Assembly: GCA_028870115.1 (NCBI GenBank)
Contig: JAGWQH010000103.1
Location: 34,557-98,556, forward strand
From: Candidatus Methylomirabilota bacterium
GTDB lineage: Bacteria > Methylomirabilota > Methylomirabilia > Methylomirabilales > Methylomirabilaceae
DNA: 64,000 bases
Direction: 5' to 3'
Below the pieces are notes generated by a model. The model did not search any database and was not told the origin of the DNA. It was given only the letters and a program-made list of their open reading frames with translations. Shown here in pieces: positions 1 to 9,143 of this stretch; within the stretch, counting starts at the first letter, position 1; each line of letters begins with the position of its first letter. Made by a program: the position numbers and the translations under genes.

Positions 1-499
1 GGTGGTTCAAGATGCGCTGAAACTCACCCGCCCGATGCTGGCTGCAAAAGGCATACGAGTCCAGACTGAGTTTCTGACGACACTACCGCCGGTATTGTGC
101 GATAAAACCCAACTCGAACAGGTATTGTTGAACCTCATCGCCAACGCCATCGAAGCGATGCCGCAAGGCGGAAGACTTACCCTTCGAACTGTCCGTCGCA
201 ACCCTCGGGCCGAAGCCGACACGGCATCCCCACTGCCGGATGAAAAAAACCTTGATGGCATTGCGGTGATTACAGTCCAGGATAATGGCCGAGGCATTGC
301 TGAGGAACATCAAAGGTTCATCTTCGAACCGTTCTTCACCACTAAAGAGATCGGCAAAGGCAGTGGCCTGGGACTGGCGATCTCCAGAGACATCATTACG
401 GCCCATGGTGGTACCCTCACCGTGGAGAGCCAGGCAGGATCGGGAACCACCGTACAGATCGCCTTGCCGATCCACACGCGTGTGGAGCAGTATGCCTAA
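1..499 (+). CDS. Sensor histidine kinase, C-terminal part (gene enters from the left edge)
   Basis: Only the C-terminal catalytic part of a histidine kinase is in the window; the sensor region and the phospho-accepting histidine lie upstream of base 1. The visible ATP-binding (HATPase_c) domain has an N box (NLIANAIEAM), a G1 box (DNGRGI), an F box (FEPFFTTK) and a G2 box (GSGLGLAI), all intact. The reading frame is open to the left edge, so the GTG at base 2 should not be taken as the start. The 3' end overlaps the start of the downstream NtrC-type regulator by 8 bases, so the two are translationally coupled and form a cognate pair of the NtrB/NtrC kind. The signal sensed cannot be told from this fragment. 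Confidence 0.93.
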   Translation, partial: VVQDALKLTRPMLAAKGIRVQTEFLTTLPPVLCDKTQLEQVLLNLIANAIEAMPQGGRLTLRTVRRNPRAEADTASPLPDEKNLDGIAVITVQDNGRGIAEEHQRFIFEPFFTTKEIGKGSGLGLAISRDIITAHGGTLTVESQAGSGTTVQIALPIHTRVEQYA

Positions 500-1859
500 G
501 CCGCCTCGAATCCTCGTCGTCGATGATGATGCCACAGCCGGCGCAGTCTTGGCCGAAGTCTTAACCAAAGCCGGCTACGAAGTGGAGGTGGCAGGCGGAG
601 GAGCCGAAGCGGTGGAAATGGGTCAGCGGGATCCCGTGGATCTGGTGCTGACCGATATCAAAATGGCAGGCATGGACGGTATGGCCGTGCTCAAGCGGTT
701 TCGAGAGTTCAGCCCGGAGACCCCGATCATCCTCCTTACCGCCTTCGGCGCCATAGAGTCGGCTATCGAGGCGATCAAGGGCGGGGCCTATGATTACATC
801 AGCAAGCCGTTCAAGAAGGATGAGGTCCTGCTCACAATCCGTCGAGCCCTGGATCAGCGCCGGTTACTATGCGAGAACCTGCAGTACCGACAGGAGCTTC
901 GCAACCGATATCAGTTTTCCAATATCATTGGAAGCAGCCGAGTGATGATCGACGTGTATAAGCTGGTAGCCCGTGTGGCGCCCGGGCGTAGCCCCGTCCT
1001 GCTGCAAGGTGAGAGCGGAACCGGCAAAGAGCTGATTGCCAGGGCGATTCATTATAATGGGCCTCGGGTAAATGCGCCCTTCGTGGCGGTGAACTGCGCG
1101 GCTCTGACCGAAAGCCTGCTGGAGAGCGAGCTGTTCGGCCACGAGAAGGGTGCCTTTACGGGGGCAACGGCCGTGAAGCCGGGGCTGTTTGAGCAGGCCA
1201 CCGGCGGGACGATTCTCCTGGACGAGGTGGGGGATATGAGCCCCGCCTTGCAAGCCAAACTGTTACGGGTCCTGCAGGAGCAGGAAATCCGACGGGTCGG
1301 AAGCGACAGGTCGATCCCCGTTGATGTCCGGGTGCTCGCCTCCACCAATCGCGACCTCTGGTCCATGGTGAGGAAGGAGCAGTTCCGCGAGGATCTGTAC
1401 TACCGCCTCAACGGTGTGATCATTACATTACCGCCGCTGCGCGACCGTCGGGAAGATATCCCGATGTTGGCCTATCATTTTATACAAAAGTTTGCTATCA
1501 TGAACCAGAAACGGGTGGTAGGGATTTCGCCGGAAGCCCTGATGGTACTCCAGCAAGCGGATTGGCCCGGGAATATCCGGGAGTTGGAGCATACGGTTGA
1601 ATCGGCGGTGATCATGACCAGCCACGAGATCATCATGCCGGACGATCTTCCGGTCGCTTTGCGCAAATCAGCGCCCGTTGCCACTACACTGGAATTTCCG
1701 AACCTTGTCACGCTGGAAGAGCTGGAAAAGCGGTACCTTATCAGGATTCTTAATGAGACACGGGGCAACAAGACTCAAGCCGCCAAGATACTCGGAATTG
1801 ATCGGCGAACGCTGTATCGGATGGCCGAACGCTTTGGGCTGGACCTCACCGACGAGTGA
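492..1859 (+). CDS. NtrC-family sigma54-dependent response regulator
   Basis: This is a three-domain enhancer-binding protein of about 455 residues. An N-terminal receiver domain (RILVVDDD acidic pocket, phospho-acceptor Asp in LVLTDIKM) is followed by a AAA+ domain with Walker A GESGTGKE, the sigma54-contacting GAFTGA loop and a Walker B in TILLDEVGDM. A Fis-type helix-turn-helix ends the protein (TQAAKILGIDRRTLYR). The GAFTGA motif means it should activate RNA polymerase carrying sigma54. The ATG at 492 is chosen because it opens directly on the receiver domain; longer in-frame starts inside the kinase gene add residues without family resemblance. It overlaps the kinase gene by 8 bases. Its target genes are not evident. 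Confidence 0.95.
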   Translation: MPKPPRILVVDDDATAGAVLAEVLTKAGYEVEVAGGGAEAVEMGQRDPVDLVLTDIKMAGMDGMAVLKRFREFSPETPIILLTAFGAIESAIEAIKGGAYDYISKPFKKDEVLLTIRRALDQRRLLCENLQYRQELRNRYQFSNIIGSSRVMIDVYKLVARVAPGRSPVLLQGESGTGKELIARAIHYNGPRVNAPFVAVNCAALTESLLESELFGHEKGAFTGATAVKPGLFEQATGGTILLDEVGDMSPALQAKLLRVLQEQEIRRVGSDRSIPVDVRVLASTNRDLWSMVRKEQFREDLYYRLNGVIITLPPLRDRREDIPMLAYHFIQKFAIMNQKRVVGISPEALMVLQQADWPGNIRELEHTVESAVIMTSHEIIMPDDLPVALRKSAPVATTLEFPNLVTLEELEKRYLIRILNETRGNKTQAAKILGIDRRTLYRMAERFGLDLTDE

Positions 1860-2113
1860 CCTCCATCGGACGGCGACCAATCCGCCACACCTGCGAAAAC
1901 GCCACACTGCGTCAGAACCCCTTATTTCTCACGGAGTTCCCTTCTCTCATCCGATCAAGCAGGACATACATGCTACTTAGTATTTCTTGTGGATCTCTAT
2001 CGTGCTAGCGGTGTAACATATTGAAAATAGATTGATTATCTCAGGAGCCTTGTTAGACCGATGGGCTGATTTAACATCGGCATATATTTTGCATAAAACT
2101 TTCATGTTCTATT

Positions 2114-2866
2114 ATGAATCAACTGTGTGTTTCAGAAACAATCTATTCGAATTTCAGGCTCGGCAACCACACGCTGAGTCCCAGACGAACGGGCCTGTCG
2201 CGCGACCTGTTAGCGCTTCAAGTCCTCTGTGATTTCGACGGGACCATCACGAAAGTAGATGCTACGGACGCCGTCCTCGAAACCTTTGCCCTGTCGGCTT
2301 TTCGCGAATGGGAGGGTCGATGGGAACGAGGCGAGATCACCAGCCGGGAGTGTCTGTCTCGACAAGTCGAATTGATCCGGGCAGATCGGGCAGAACTGGT
2401 GCAGTTTGCGGCTGAACTCCCCGTCGACGAGGGAATTGTCACACTTAACCAACGGTGCATAGAGCGCGGTATCCCACTGATGATTGTCAGTGACGGCCTC
2501 GATTTGATCATCGAGACCGTATTGCAGCAACACGGTCTCTCGCACATCCCTGCGATCTCCAACCGCCTGGTCTGGAATGGGAACGGGTACCCCTCGCTCA
2601 GCTTCCCGTTTGCATCGCCTGGCTGTTGGGTTGGGGCCGGCACATGTAAATGCGCTGCAGCCGCATCCGGCGGGCTTTCGCTGAAGGATACGGCGTACAT
2701 CGGAGACGGACGTTCCGATCGGTGCGTATCAACCGTGGCACAACAGGTCTTTGCCAAGGGAAGACTGCGAGAGTGGTGCGATCTGCAGGGGATCGCCTGT
2801 GAGCCGTTCGAGACGCTTACCGACGTTACTGAACGTCTCTTTCGGAAGGGAGAACAGATCGAATGA
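2114..2866 (+). CDS. HAD-superfamily phosphatase (MtnX/PHOSPHO-like)
   Basis: A haloacid-dehalogenase-type phosphatase with motif I LCDFDGTIT near residue 37, motif II in MIVSDG and the acidic motif IV GDGRSD. The arrangement resembles the MtnX/DKMTP-phosphatase branch (TIGR01489-like), which acts on small phosphorylated metabolites. The 35 residues before motif I are longer than usual and no clear ribosome-binding site precedes the ATG at 2114, so the true start may lie further in. The stop codon overlaps the start of the class III aminotransferase (2863), which in turn overlaps an alpha/beta hydrolase: a translationally coupled three-gene operon. The substrate is unknown, and the neighbours do not suggest methionine salvage. 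Confidence 0.8.
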   Translation: MNQLCVSETIYSNFRLGNHTLSPRRTGLSRDLLALQVLCDFDGTITKVDATDAVLETFALSAFREWEGRWERGEITSRECLSRQVELIRADRAELVQFAAELPVDEGIVTLNQRCIERGIPLMIVSDGLDLIIETVLQQHGLSHIPAISNRLVWNGNGYPSLSFPFASPGCWVGAGTCKCAAAASGGLSLKDTAYIGDGRSDRCVSTVAQQVFAKGRLREWCDLQGIACEPFETLTDVTERLFRKGEQIE

Positions 2867-4257
2867 ATCGCGTCGACGAGAACCGACTCAGCGAAGCGGC
2901 GCTGCGTGAAAAGGAAGCGCAGTATTGCTCGCATGGCGATACGGTGCACTACTCGTCCGTTCCCAAGTTCTTTCAAGGCTGCGAGGGCAGCTTTCTCTAC
3001 GATCGCGAGGACAGGCCATACCTCGATCTCCAGATGTGGTACTCCGCGGTGAACTTTGGCTATCGCAATACAAGCATTGTGGACGCACTGAAGGTGCAGC
3101 TCGATCAGTTGCCACAGTTGGCGTGCCAGTATCTCCACGAAGAAAAGGTCCTGGTGGCCGAGCGGTTGGCGACCGAATGTCTGCGGGCATTCGGAATGAG
3201 AGGGCGCGTGCAGTTCAATGTCGGGGGCTCCCAGGCCATCGAGGACTCTATGAAGCTCGTGCGCAATGCGACTGGCAAGTCCCTGTTTATGGCCTTTATG
3301 GGCGGGTACCATGGCCGAACCCTCGGGACCTCCGAGATCACTTCCAGCTACCGCTACCGTCGACGCTTTGGCCATTTTTCAAACCGAGCGCATTTCGTAC
3401 CGTTCCCGTATTGCTTCCGGTGTCCATACGGGATGAAGCTGGAGAGCTGCGACTATTACTGCGCCGATCAGGTTGGGCGCCTGTTTGAAACGGAGTTCAA
3501 CTCATTCTGGGATGCGAAGGCTGAAGAGCCGGAGTTTATTGCGTTTTATGTGGAGCCCGTACTGGGTACCGGAGGCTACGTCGTACCCCCGCCGGACTAT
3601 TTCCGGCGGCTCAAGACCATCCTGGATGAGCGACAAATCCTCCTGGTAGACGATGAGATTCAAATGGGATTTTTCAGGACGGGGAGGTTTTGGGCCATCG
3701 AGCACTTCGGCGTCAAGCCGAACATCGTCGTCTTCGGGAAGGCATTGACCAACGGCCTTAATCCCATCTCCGGGTTGTGGGCCGAGGAGCGCCTCATCTC
3801 TCCCCAGGCCTTCCCACCGGGGTCGACGCATTCCACTTTCTCATCCAATCCGTTGGGCACGGCCGCAGCCTTAGCGACATTGCAGTGGATTGAGCAGCAG
3901 GATTATGAACGGAAGGTAGCCGAATCAGGTGCCTATTTCTTACAGCAGCTCGAGGACCTCAAGAAACGACATACTACCATCGGGGACGTCTCCGGCCTTG
4001 GTCTGGCGCTTCGTATCGAGGTCACGCAGGCCGACGGGTTTACACCCAACAAGCCGCTCACAGACCGGATCTTCGAGCGGGGCCTGGCTGGAGGGATTCC
4101 AACATCCCGCGGCCCGATGGGGTTAGTGTTGGACGTCGGGGGATATTACAAGAACGTCTTCACCCTTGCGCCTTGTCTGGATATCACCACTGGCGAGATC
4201 GATCTGGCCATCGAAATGCTGGACCGGCTGTTTACCCAGTGCGAGGAACAACCATGA
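2863..4257 (+). CDS. Class III PLP-dependent aminotransferase
   Basis: A 464-residue fold-type I aminotransferase of class III (ornithine/GABA/diamine type). The Asp that contacts the pyridine nitrogen is in LLVDDEIQMG, and the Schiff-base Lys is in VVFGKALTNG. A Cys-rich segment (YCFRCPYG, then SCDYYC) is typical of the archaeal-like GABA/acetylornithine aminotransferase branch. Family knowledge: such enzymes transfer an amino group between an omega-amine or amino acid and a keto acid. It is coupled to a phosphatase upstream and an alpha/beta hydrolase downstream by 4-base overlaps. An aminated and deacylated or dephosphorylated small molecule or lipid head group is possible, but this is inference. 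The amino donor and acceptor cannot be read from the sequence. Confidence 0.88.
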   Translation: MNRVDENRLSEAALREKEAQYCSHGDTVHYSSVPKFFQGCEGSFLYDREDRPYLDLQMWYSAVNFGYRNTSIVDALKVQLDQLPQLACQYLHEEKVLVAERLATECLRAFGMRGRVQFNVGGSQAIEDSMKLVRNATGKSLFMAFMGGYHGRTLGTSEITSSYRYRRRFGHFSNRAHFVPFPYCFRCPYGMKLESCDYYCADQVGRLFETEFNSFWDAKAEEPEFIAFYVEPVLGTGGYVVPPPDYFRRLKTILDERQILLVDDEIQMGFFRTGRFWAIEHFGVKPNIVVFGKALTNGLNPISGLWAEERLISPQAFPPGSTHSTFSSNPLGTAAALATLQWIEQQDYERKVAESGAYFLQQLEDLKKRHTTIGDVSGLGLALRIEVTQADGFTPNKPLTDRIFERGLAGGIPTSRGPMGLVLDVGGYYKNVFTLAPCLDITTGEIDLAIEMLDRLFTQCEEQP

Positions 4258-5207
4258 GACGACCGCCGGCCACGCAGTGTGGCCCCCTTGACGAGATGGT
4301 CGGCCGACGGCCGACCGACCTGGCCATCCAGACCCGCTCACAAGGTCTGGTGTACTTGATTCACGGGGTAACAGGGACACCAACGGAGATGAGCTACCTC
4401 GGACGGCGGCTGGCGCGCAACGGATGGGACGTCTATGCCACAACCCTTCCGGGCCACTGCACGCGGATCAGAGATTTGCTGAAAACTTCCGAACATGACT
4501 GGATCACGCACGTGCAGGAACAACTGGCTTTCGTGCGCGAACGATATAACTACCTCTATGTGGCCGGCCTAAGTGCGGGCGCACTTCTGGCCCTGCAATC
4601 CTCAGTGACCGTAGACGTTGACGCACTCGGCGTCCTGTCGCCCACATTCATCTATGATGGGTGGAATACGCCTCGGATCAGGGCGCTCTTGCCGTTTGTC
4701 ATGAAGGTGGCTCCCCTGCACTATCTCCTCTTCCATGCGGATGGCCCGCCTTTTGGCATTAAGGACGAGCAGCTTCAGGCCCACATTCGGGCAGCGTATC
4801 ATCCGCTCGCGCTCATGCGCGGATGGATCAGGGACAGGTGGGCCCAATGGAAGAACCGTGGCGCCGACGCCGCAATCCGCGCCAACTCCGCGGCCTCGAA
4901 GGGCTATCCGATCTTCCCGCTGAAGACCTTGAGCCATATCGACCGGCTCATCGCGCGGGTTCGTGGTCGCTTGGGTGAGGTGACGGCACCTACCGTAATC
5001 CTCCAGGCCCGCGAGGACGACATGACCGGTCCACGCAATGGCGAGCTGGTCTACAATACCATCGCGTCACAACAGAAGCACCTGATCCTGTTGGATGACT
5101 GCTACCATGTGATCACAGTGGATAAGCAGAGAAGGGCCGTTGCCAACCACCTGATTGAGTTCTTTGGTCGCCAGACCTCCAGATTGGAGACGCATCAACT
5201 CGCGTAG
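4254..5207 (+). CDS. Alpha/beta-hydrolase (carboxylesterase/lysophospholipase-like)
   Basis: A 317-residue alpha/beta hydrolase. The oxyanion-hole region is YLIHGVTGTPTEM, the nucleophile elbow is GLSAG (Ser), the acid is in the REDDM segment near the C-terminus, and the catalytic His is in DDCYHVITVD. The last pattern (Asp-Cys-Tyr-His with a following Val-Asp) is characteristic of the Est30/thermostable carboxylesterase type. The start at 4254 gives a 4-base ATGA overlap with the aminotransferase stop, which decides it against longer readings. No signal peptide is visible, so it is probably cytoplasmic. It is the last gene of the phosphatase-aminotransferase-hydrolase operon and faces the convergent acyl-CoA synthetase gene. 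Confidence 0.88.
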   Translation: MRRPPATQCGPLDEMVGRRPTDLAIQTRSQGLVYLIHGVTGTPTEMSYLGRRLARNGWDVYATTLPGHCTRIRDLLKTSEHDWITHVQEQLAFVRERYNYLYVAGLSAGALLALQSSVTVDVDALGVLSPTFIYDGWNTPRIRALLPFVMKVAPLHYLLFHADGPPFGIKDEQLQAHIRAAYHPLALMRGWIRDRWAQWKNRGADAAIRANSAASKGYPIFPLKTLSHIDRLIARVRGRLGEVTAPTVILQAREDDMTGPRNGELVYNTIASQQKHLILLDDCYHVITVDKQRRAVANHLIEFFGRQTSRLETHQLA

Positions 5208-5245
5208 CCTCCCCGGGACGACGAGGCAAGAGATTTTTTCTCGTC

Positions 5246-7912
5246 TTACTTCAATATCAGCCTGACCTTGCTCACCCCTTCAGGCTCATGGCTGATCTTG
5301 AATCCGAGCGTCTCGCACACCCGAAGCATGTTGGTGTTGTCGGTGAGGACGGTGCCGGTGACCTCTCCCAGCCCCTTATCCTGGGCCACACCAATCAGCA
5401 TGTCCACCAGTTTGTAGCCCAGGCCTTTGCCCTGAAAATCATCGTGCACCACAACGGCAAACTCGCTGCTCGTGCAATCCGGCTCAATGATCAACCGTCC
5501 GATGCCGATAATCCGTTTTTTCTCCCCCTCTCTCAGCTCCGCCACAATCGCCATCTCCCGGTCGTAATCGATATTGCAGAACCGAATCAGCATCTCATGC
5601 GTGATCTTCTTTAAGACCTGAAAGAACCTCCCCCGCAATGTCTCCTCGGAGAGGGTCGAGAGCATCTCACGCTCCAGAGGTTCGTCCTCCGGTCGGATCG
5701 GCCTCAAGAGTACCTCGGTCCCGTCGGTCAATCGCCATGGGGCCACATATCGCGCAGGATACGGGGTAATGACGAGATGGGGATAGCCGTCGGTGTGTCC
5801 CAGGCCCGCCGGATCGAGGATGATTCTGGCATCGAGGGCGCAGGCCTTGCCTTCGGAGATGGCGAGTGGGTTGATATCGATCTCGGCGATCTCCGGAAAA
5901 TCGACGACTAGATTAGAAAAGCTCGTCAGAATCTGCTCCAACTGCTGCATATCCGCAGGGGGCCTCCCCCGATAGCCCTGGATCATCCTGAAGACCTTCG
6001 TCTCCTCCATCAGCCTTCTCGCAAGGGTCTGGTTCAACGGCGGCAGACCGATGGAGAAGTCCTGAAACATCTCTACCCCGATTCCCCCCATTCCAAAGAG
6101 GATCACCGCACCGAACTCTTTATCCTTTTTCATCCCCAGGATCAGTTCGTAATCGACCTTTTCCACCATCTGCTGAACGGAGATCCCCGAGATGCTCGCC
6201 TGCGGGGCTTTCTTCTGAACCCTTTTCATCAGACGTTCATAATTATTCTTCAGCTCACGGTCGGAATCGATCCCGATGACCACACCGCCGACGTCGCTTT
6301 TATGAGAGATATCGGGGGACACGATCTTCAGCACAACCGGGTAACCGACCAAATTCGCCAGACTCAGGGCTTCTTCCAGATTCTTCGTGAGATGCGGCTT
6401 GACGGTGGGAACACCGTAATTCACGAGAAACCGCTTCGATTCGTTCTCCGTCAGGAGCATCCGCCCCTCTTTGTACAGCTCGGCGATGAAGGCCTTGAGG
6501 TTATGTTTGGGCGGCGCCTGGTCTACCGATAATTGCCCAGGGGTTTCATACAGGAGCTCGAGGTTCCGCCCGTACCGGTACATGTAGAGGTAGGTCTTCA
6601 CGGCCTCTTCCGGCGTCGCATATGTGGGGATGTTGTGTTGAAGGGTGGTATTCCGCGCGCCTTCGACCTGCTCCCCGCCCATCCAGACGGTAATGAATGG
6701 TTTACGGCTCTGATCGGCGATCTCGGTGAAGCGCCTGGCGAGTTCGTCCGGTTGTGTGGCCCCCTGCGGCGTATAGATGGTAATCACGCCGTTCACGCCG
6801 GGATCATCCAGGCAGGTGGTGACGGCCGTCTCGTACCGCTCTCTATCCGCATCCCCCAGGATATCCACCGGGTTTGCCTTACTCCAATATGCGGGAAGAT
6901 GGGCGTCCAGCGCCCTGGTGCTGTCATCCGTCAGTCGTGCGAGCCTTCCGCCCAGCCCTATCAACATGTCCGTCGCAATGACCCCGGCTCCTCCTGCATT
7001 GGTAACAATCGCGATCTCGCACCCTTTCGGGAGATGCTTTGCATGCAGGACCTCAGCCACATTAAACAGATCCGAAATATCTCTCACCCTGACAACGCCG
7101 ATCCGTTTGAAGGCGGCATCGTATGTTCGATCTTCACCCCCCATCGATCCGGTATGAGACAACGCAGCCTGTGCGCTCTCGGCGAATTTTCCGGGCTTTA
7201 ACACGATGATCGGTTTGTTCCTCGCAAACCCCCTGGCGGCGCTGATGAACTTCTTCGCGTTCCCGACCGCCTCCATATAGAGCATGATACTTTTCGTGTT
7301 CGGATCATCGCCGAGGAAATCGATCAGATCCCCAAAATCGACATCGATCATAGAGCCGAGAGAGGCAAAGAGGCTGAAACCGACATGGGCATGCATGGCC
7401 CAGTCGAGGATCGCGCTCCCCAGCGCTCCACTCTGGGAGATAAAGGCGATCCGCCCGGCGTCAGGACGGGCTTTCAGAAAAGAGGCGTTCAGCCCGGTGA
7501 CGGGCCGGATGACACCGAGACAATTGGGCCCGATGATTCTCATACCGTACCGTTTCCGGGTCTCCCGGATCCGATCCTCCAACCTCTTGCCCTTTTCACC
7601 GACCTCCTTGAACCCTGCGGAGATGATGACGATCCCCCCCACTCCGGCCTCTCCGCACTCTCCAACAAGATCGGGAACTGTGGACGCAGGCGTGGCAATC
7701 ACGGCAAGATCGACCGGCTTCGGGACCGCCGCAATTTGGGTACAGGCATCTATCCCCAGGATCTTTTTTCGGTTCGGATTCACCGGAAAGATCGACGCAG
7801 TCTTTTGCGCGAGGAGATTCTCCATGATGGCCCGTCCCACGGAACCTGTATGCTCAGAGGCACCGATAACGGCAATGGTCTTCGGACTGACGATTTTATC
7901 CAGGCCACTCAT
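5246..7912 (-). CDS. ADP-forming acetyl/acyl-CoA synthetase fused to a GNAT acetyltransferase domain
   Basis: An 888-residue fusion. It runs: a CoA-binding Rossmann domain (residues 1 to about 130), a succinyl-CoA-ligase-like domain with the SHTGSMGG segment (His near residue 253), an ATP-grasp domain (about 470-700), and a C-terminal GNAT domain with the acetyl-CoA loop QGKGLG. The layout matches PatZ/Pat-type protein acetyltransferases. In the catalytically silent enterobacterial Pat the ligase part is thought to be inactive. Here the phosphohistidine motif of active ADP-forming synthetases is present, so acetyl-CoA/acetate interconversion with ATP formation is plausible. The ATG at 7912 is chosen for the GAGGGAGA ribosome-binding site before it; the in-frame codons upstream lack one. 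It is transcribed convergently with the preceding operon. Confidence 0.9.
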   Translation of the reverse strand: MSGLDKIVSPKTIAVIGASEHTGSVGRAIMENLLAQKTASIFPVNPNRKKILGIDACTQIAAVPKPVDLAVIATPASTVPDLVGECGEAGVGGIVIISAGFKEVGEKGKRLEDRIRETRKRYGMRIIGPNCLGVIRPVTGLNASFLKARPDAGRIAFISQSGALGSAILDWAMHAHVGFSLFASLGSMIDVDFGDLIDFLGDDPNTKSIMLYMEAVGNAKKFISAARGFARNKPIIVLKPGKFAESAQAALSHTGSMGGEDRTYDAAFKRIGVVRVRDISDLFNVAEVLHAKHLPKGCEIAIVTNAGGAGVIATDMLIGLGGRLARLTDDSTRALDAHLPAYWSKANPVDILGDADRERYETAVTTCLDDPGVNGVITIYTPQGATQPDELARRFTEIADQSRKPFITVWMGGEQVEGARNTTLQHNIPTYATPEEAVKTYLYMYRYGRNLELLYETPGQLSVDQAPPKHNLKAFIAELYKEGRMLLTENESKRFLVNYGVPTVKPHLTKNLEEALSLANLVGYPVVLKIVSPDISHKSDVGGVVIGIDSDRELKNNYERLMKRVQKKAPQASISGISVQQMVEKVDYELILGMKKDKEFGAVILFGMGGIGVEMFQDFSIGLPPLNQTLARRLMEETKVFRMIQGYRGRPPADMQQLEQILTSFSNLVVDFPEIAEIDINPLAISEGKACALDARIILDPAGLGHTDGYPHLVITPYPARYVAPWRLTDGTEVLLRPIRPEDEPLEREMLSTLSEETLRGRFFQVLKKITHEMLIRFCNIDYDREMAIVAELREGEKKRIIGIGRLIIEPDCTSSEFAVVVHDDFQGKGLGYKLVDMLIGVAQDKGLGEVTGTVLTDNTNMLRVCETLGFKISHEPEGVSKVRLILK

Positions 7913-8112
7913 ACCCGTCTCCCTCACGTGTTCGTCGGCACTGTACATGGAACGTTGTCTGACAATAAAGTACAAGGAACTATAGTATAGAACGGCGTTT
8001 CAAACAAGACATGCACTGCGGACAGACGATTGCGGATGTCAGATCGAACGTGAGGGTCTTAAAGAGGGGAACGGGAACGAGGGGCAAGGAGCTGTAGAGC
8101 GTACCGCGTATA

Positions 8113-8988
8113 TCAACGTGCGCTGCCACCCAGCACAAATTCGCCCCCCCGCTCCAACGCCACCACAAAGAGCGCCGAGGCGGTCAGGTCCGCGGTGGTC
8201 CCCGGATTGAGTCGGTTGTCGTCTCTGCGGAGAGCGCGATCCCAACGCCGAAGTCTTCGCCAACCCTGCTCAGTATAGACCCCGCCGATAGCGAGGATCT
8301 TGCCCGCCTCCCGCGAGATCCTGGCGGCCTCGCGCGCTCCGCATTTACGCGCAATGAGCGAATCCGGTACGCGCGACAGCAGCGTCAGACAGGTCTGAAT
8401 GACCGCAGCTTCCGGATCGCCTGACTCCCGGAGAGAGCGCTCGAGGGTCGGAGCACCGATGGTAAAGGTAATCTCGAAGTCGGTAACATACTCGCGCGCG
8501 ATCGAATCCCGATCAGCCGACGCGCGCATCGCCTCAAGGAGCGGCACCCTGCCATGCGTTGCCCGGACATCCAACTGATCCGCCTGTCCGAGGCCGCCGG
8601 GTGCTGCCAGGCGAATCGCCTCGTAAACTCGTTGTCCATCGTAGGGCGTGAGGGCAGTCAGCACACTCCGAAGGCTGGACCGAAGGGATCGGCGTCCTTT
8701 GCGCAAGGCCGCCTTTGCCAGCGGAACAAAGAGGAGCGCGATACCAAGGTTGGTGTTCCGGCCGACCAGCCGCTTCGTCTCTCGAACCGCGTCAAGGACC
8801 AATGAACCGATCGCTACGGTGGCCGCTTTCCGCAGGACCTGTCCAAGGACGATGGAACTGGCGAGAAAATCGGTATAGCGCGTATCGGCGAAGTCGGCGA
8901 ATGGGGTAACGTTCCCGGGCTTATCGGCGCTCACCTCCAGGAGGCAGGCGAGTTGAGCAGCGAGGGAGACTTTGTCGGCCGGCGACAT
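8113..8988 (-). CDS. CitG-like triphosphoribosyl-dephospho-CoA synthase family protein of the H4MPT cluster
   Basis: About 292 residues with the family signature ADKPGNV followed by an Asp-rich segment, a central NTNLGIALLFVPLA motif and an APGGLG segment, all alpha-helical in character. Family knowledge: CitG attaches a triphosphoribosyl group to dephospho-CoA. Divergent homologues are found beside mch and fae in methylotrophs that use H4MPT, where a role in methanopterin or methanofuran synthesis is suspected. It is the last gene of the C1 cluster, after the ATP-grasp ligase, and is separated from it by an inverted-repeat element. The ATG at 8988 has an AGGG box about nine bases upstream. 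The biochemical role is inferred from context only; no citrate lyase genes are nearby. Confidence 0.72.
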   Translation of the reverse strand: MSPADKVSLAAQLACLLEVSADKPGNVTPFADFADTRYTDFLASSIVLGQVLRKAATVAIGSLVLDAVRETKRLVGRNTNLGIALLFVPLAKAALRKGRRSLRSSLRSVLTALTPYDGQRVYEAIRLAAPGGLGQADQLDVRATHGRVPLLEAMRASADRDSIAREYVTDFEITFTIGAPTLERSLRESGDPEAAVIQTCLTLLSRVPDSLIARKCGAREAARISREAGKILAIGGVYTEQGWRRLRRWDRALRRDDNRLNPGTTADLTASALFVVALERGGEFVLGGSAR

Positions 8989-9021
8989 CAGTCTATCCCT
9001 AGCACAGGTACATTTGCGTGG

Positions 9022-9127
9022 CGTCATTGCGAGGGAGTACCGCGACCGTGGCAATCTCCAAGTTCTGTAATAGTGTCCCTGTAAGCTGAGAACGGTGAGA
9101 TTGCTTCGCCTGCGGCTCGCAATGACG
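9022..9127. repeat. Palindromic intergenic repeat (CGTCATTGCGAG family)
   Basis: The 12-base arms CGTCATTGCGAG (9022-9033) and CTCGCAATGACG (9116-9127) are perfect inverted repeats. Inner matches (GGCAATCTC against GAGATTGC) make a long imperfect hairpin. I recognise this as the dispersed CGTCATTGCGAG palindrome that occurs in many unrelated bacterial genomes. It fills the gap between the ATP-grasp and CitG-like genes. Confidence 0.85.
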
Positions 9128-9143
9128 AGTCAGTTCGCATCGC

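Noticed and set aside
2218..3375. 385-codon open frame on the minus strand across the HAD and aminotransferase genes
   Set aside because: Overlaps two well-supported genes and has no recognisable domain.
5217..5246. GACGAG/CTCGTC short stem between the convergent genes at 5207 and 5246
   Set aside because: Only six pairs with a T-run inside the loop, not after the stem; too weak for a terminator call.
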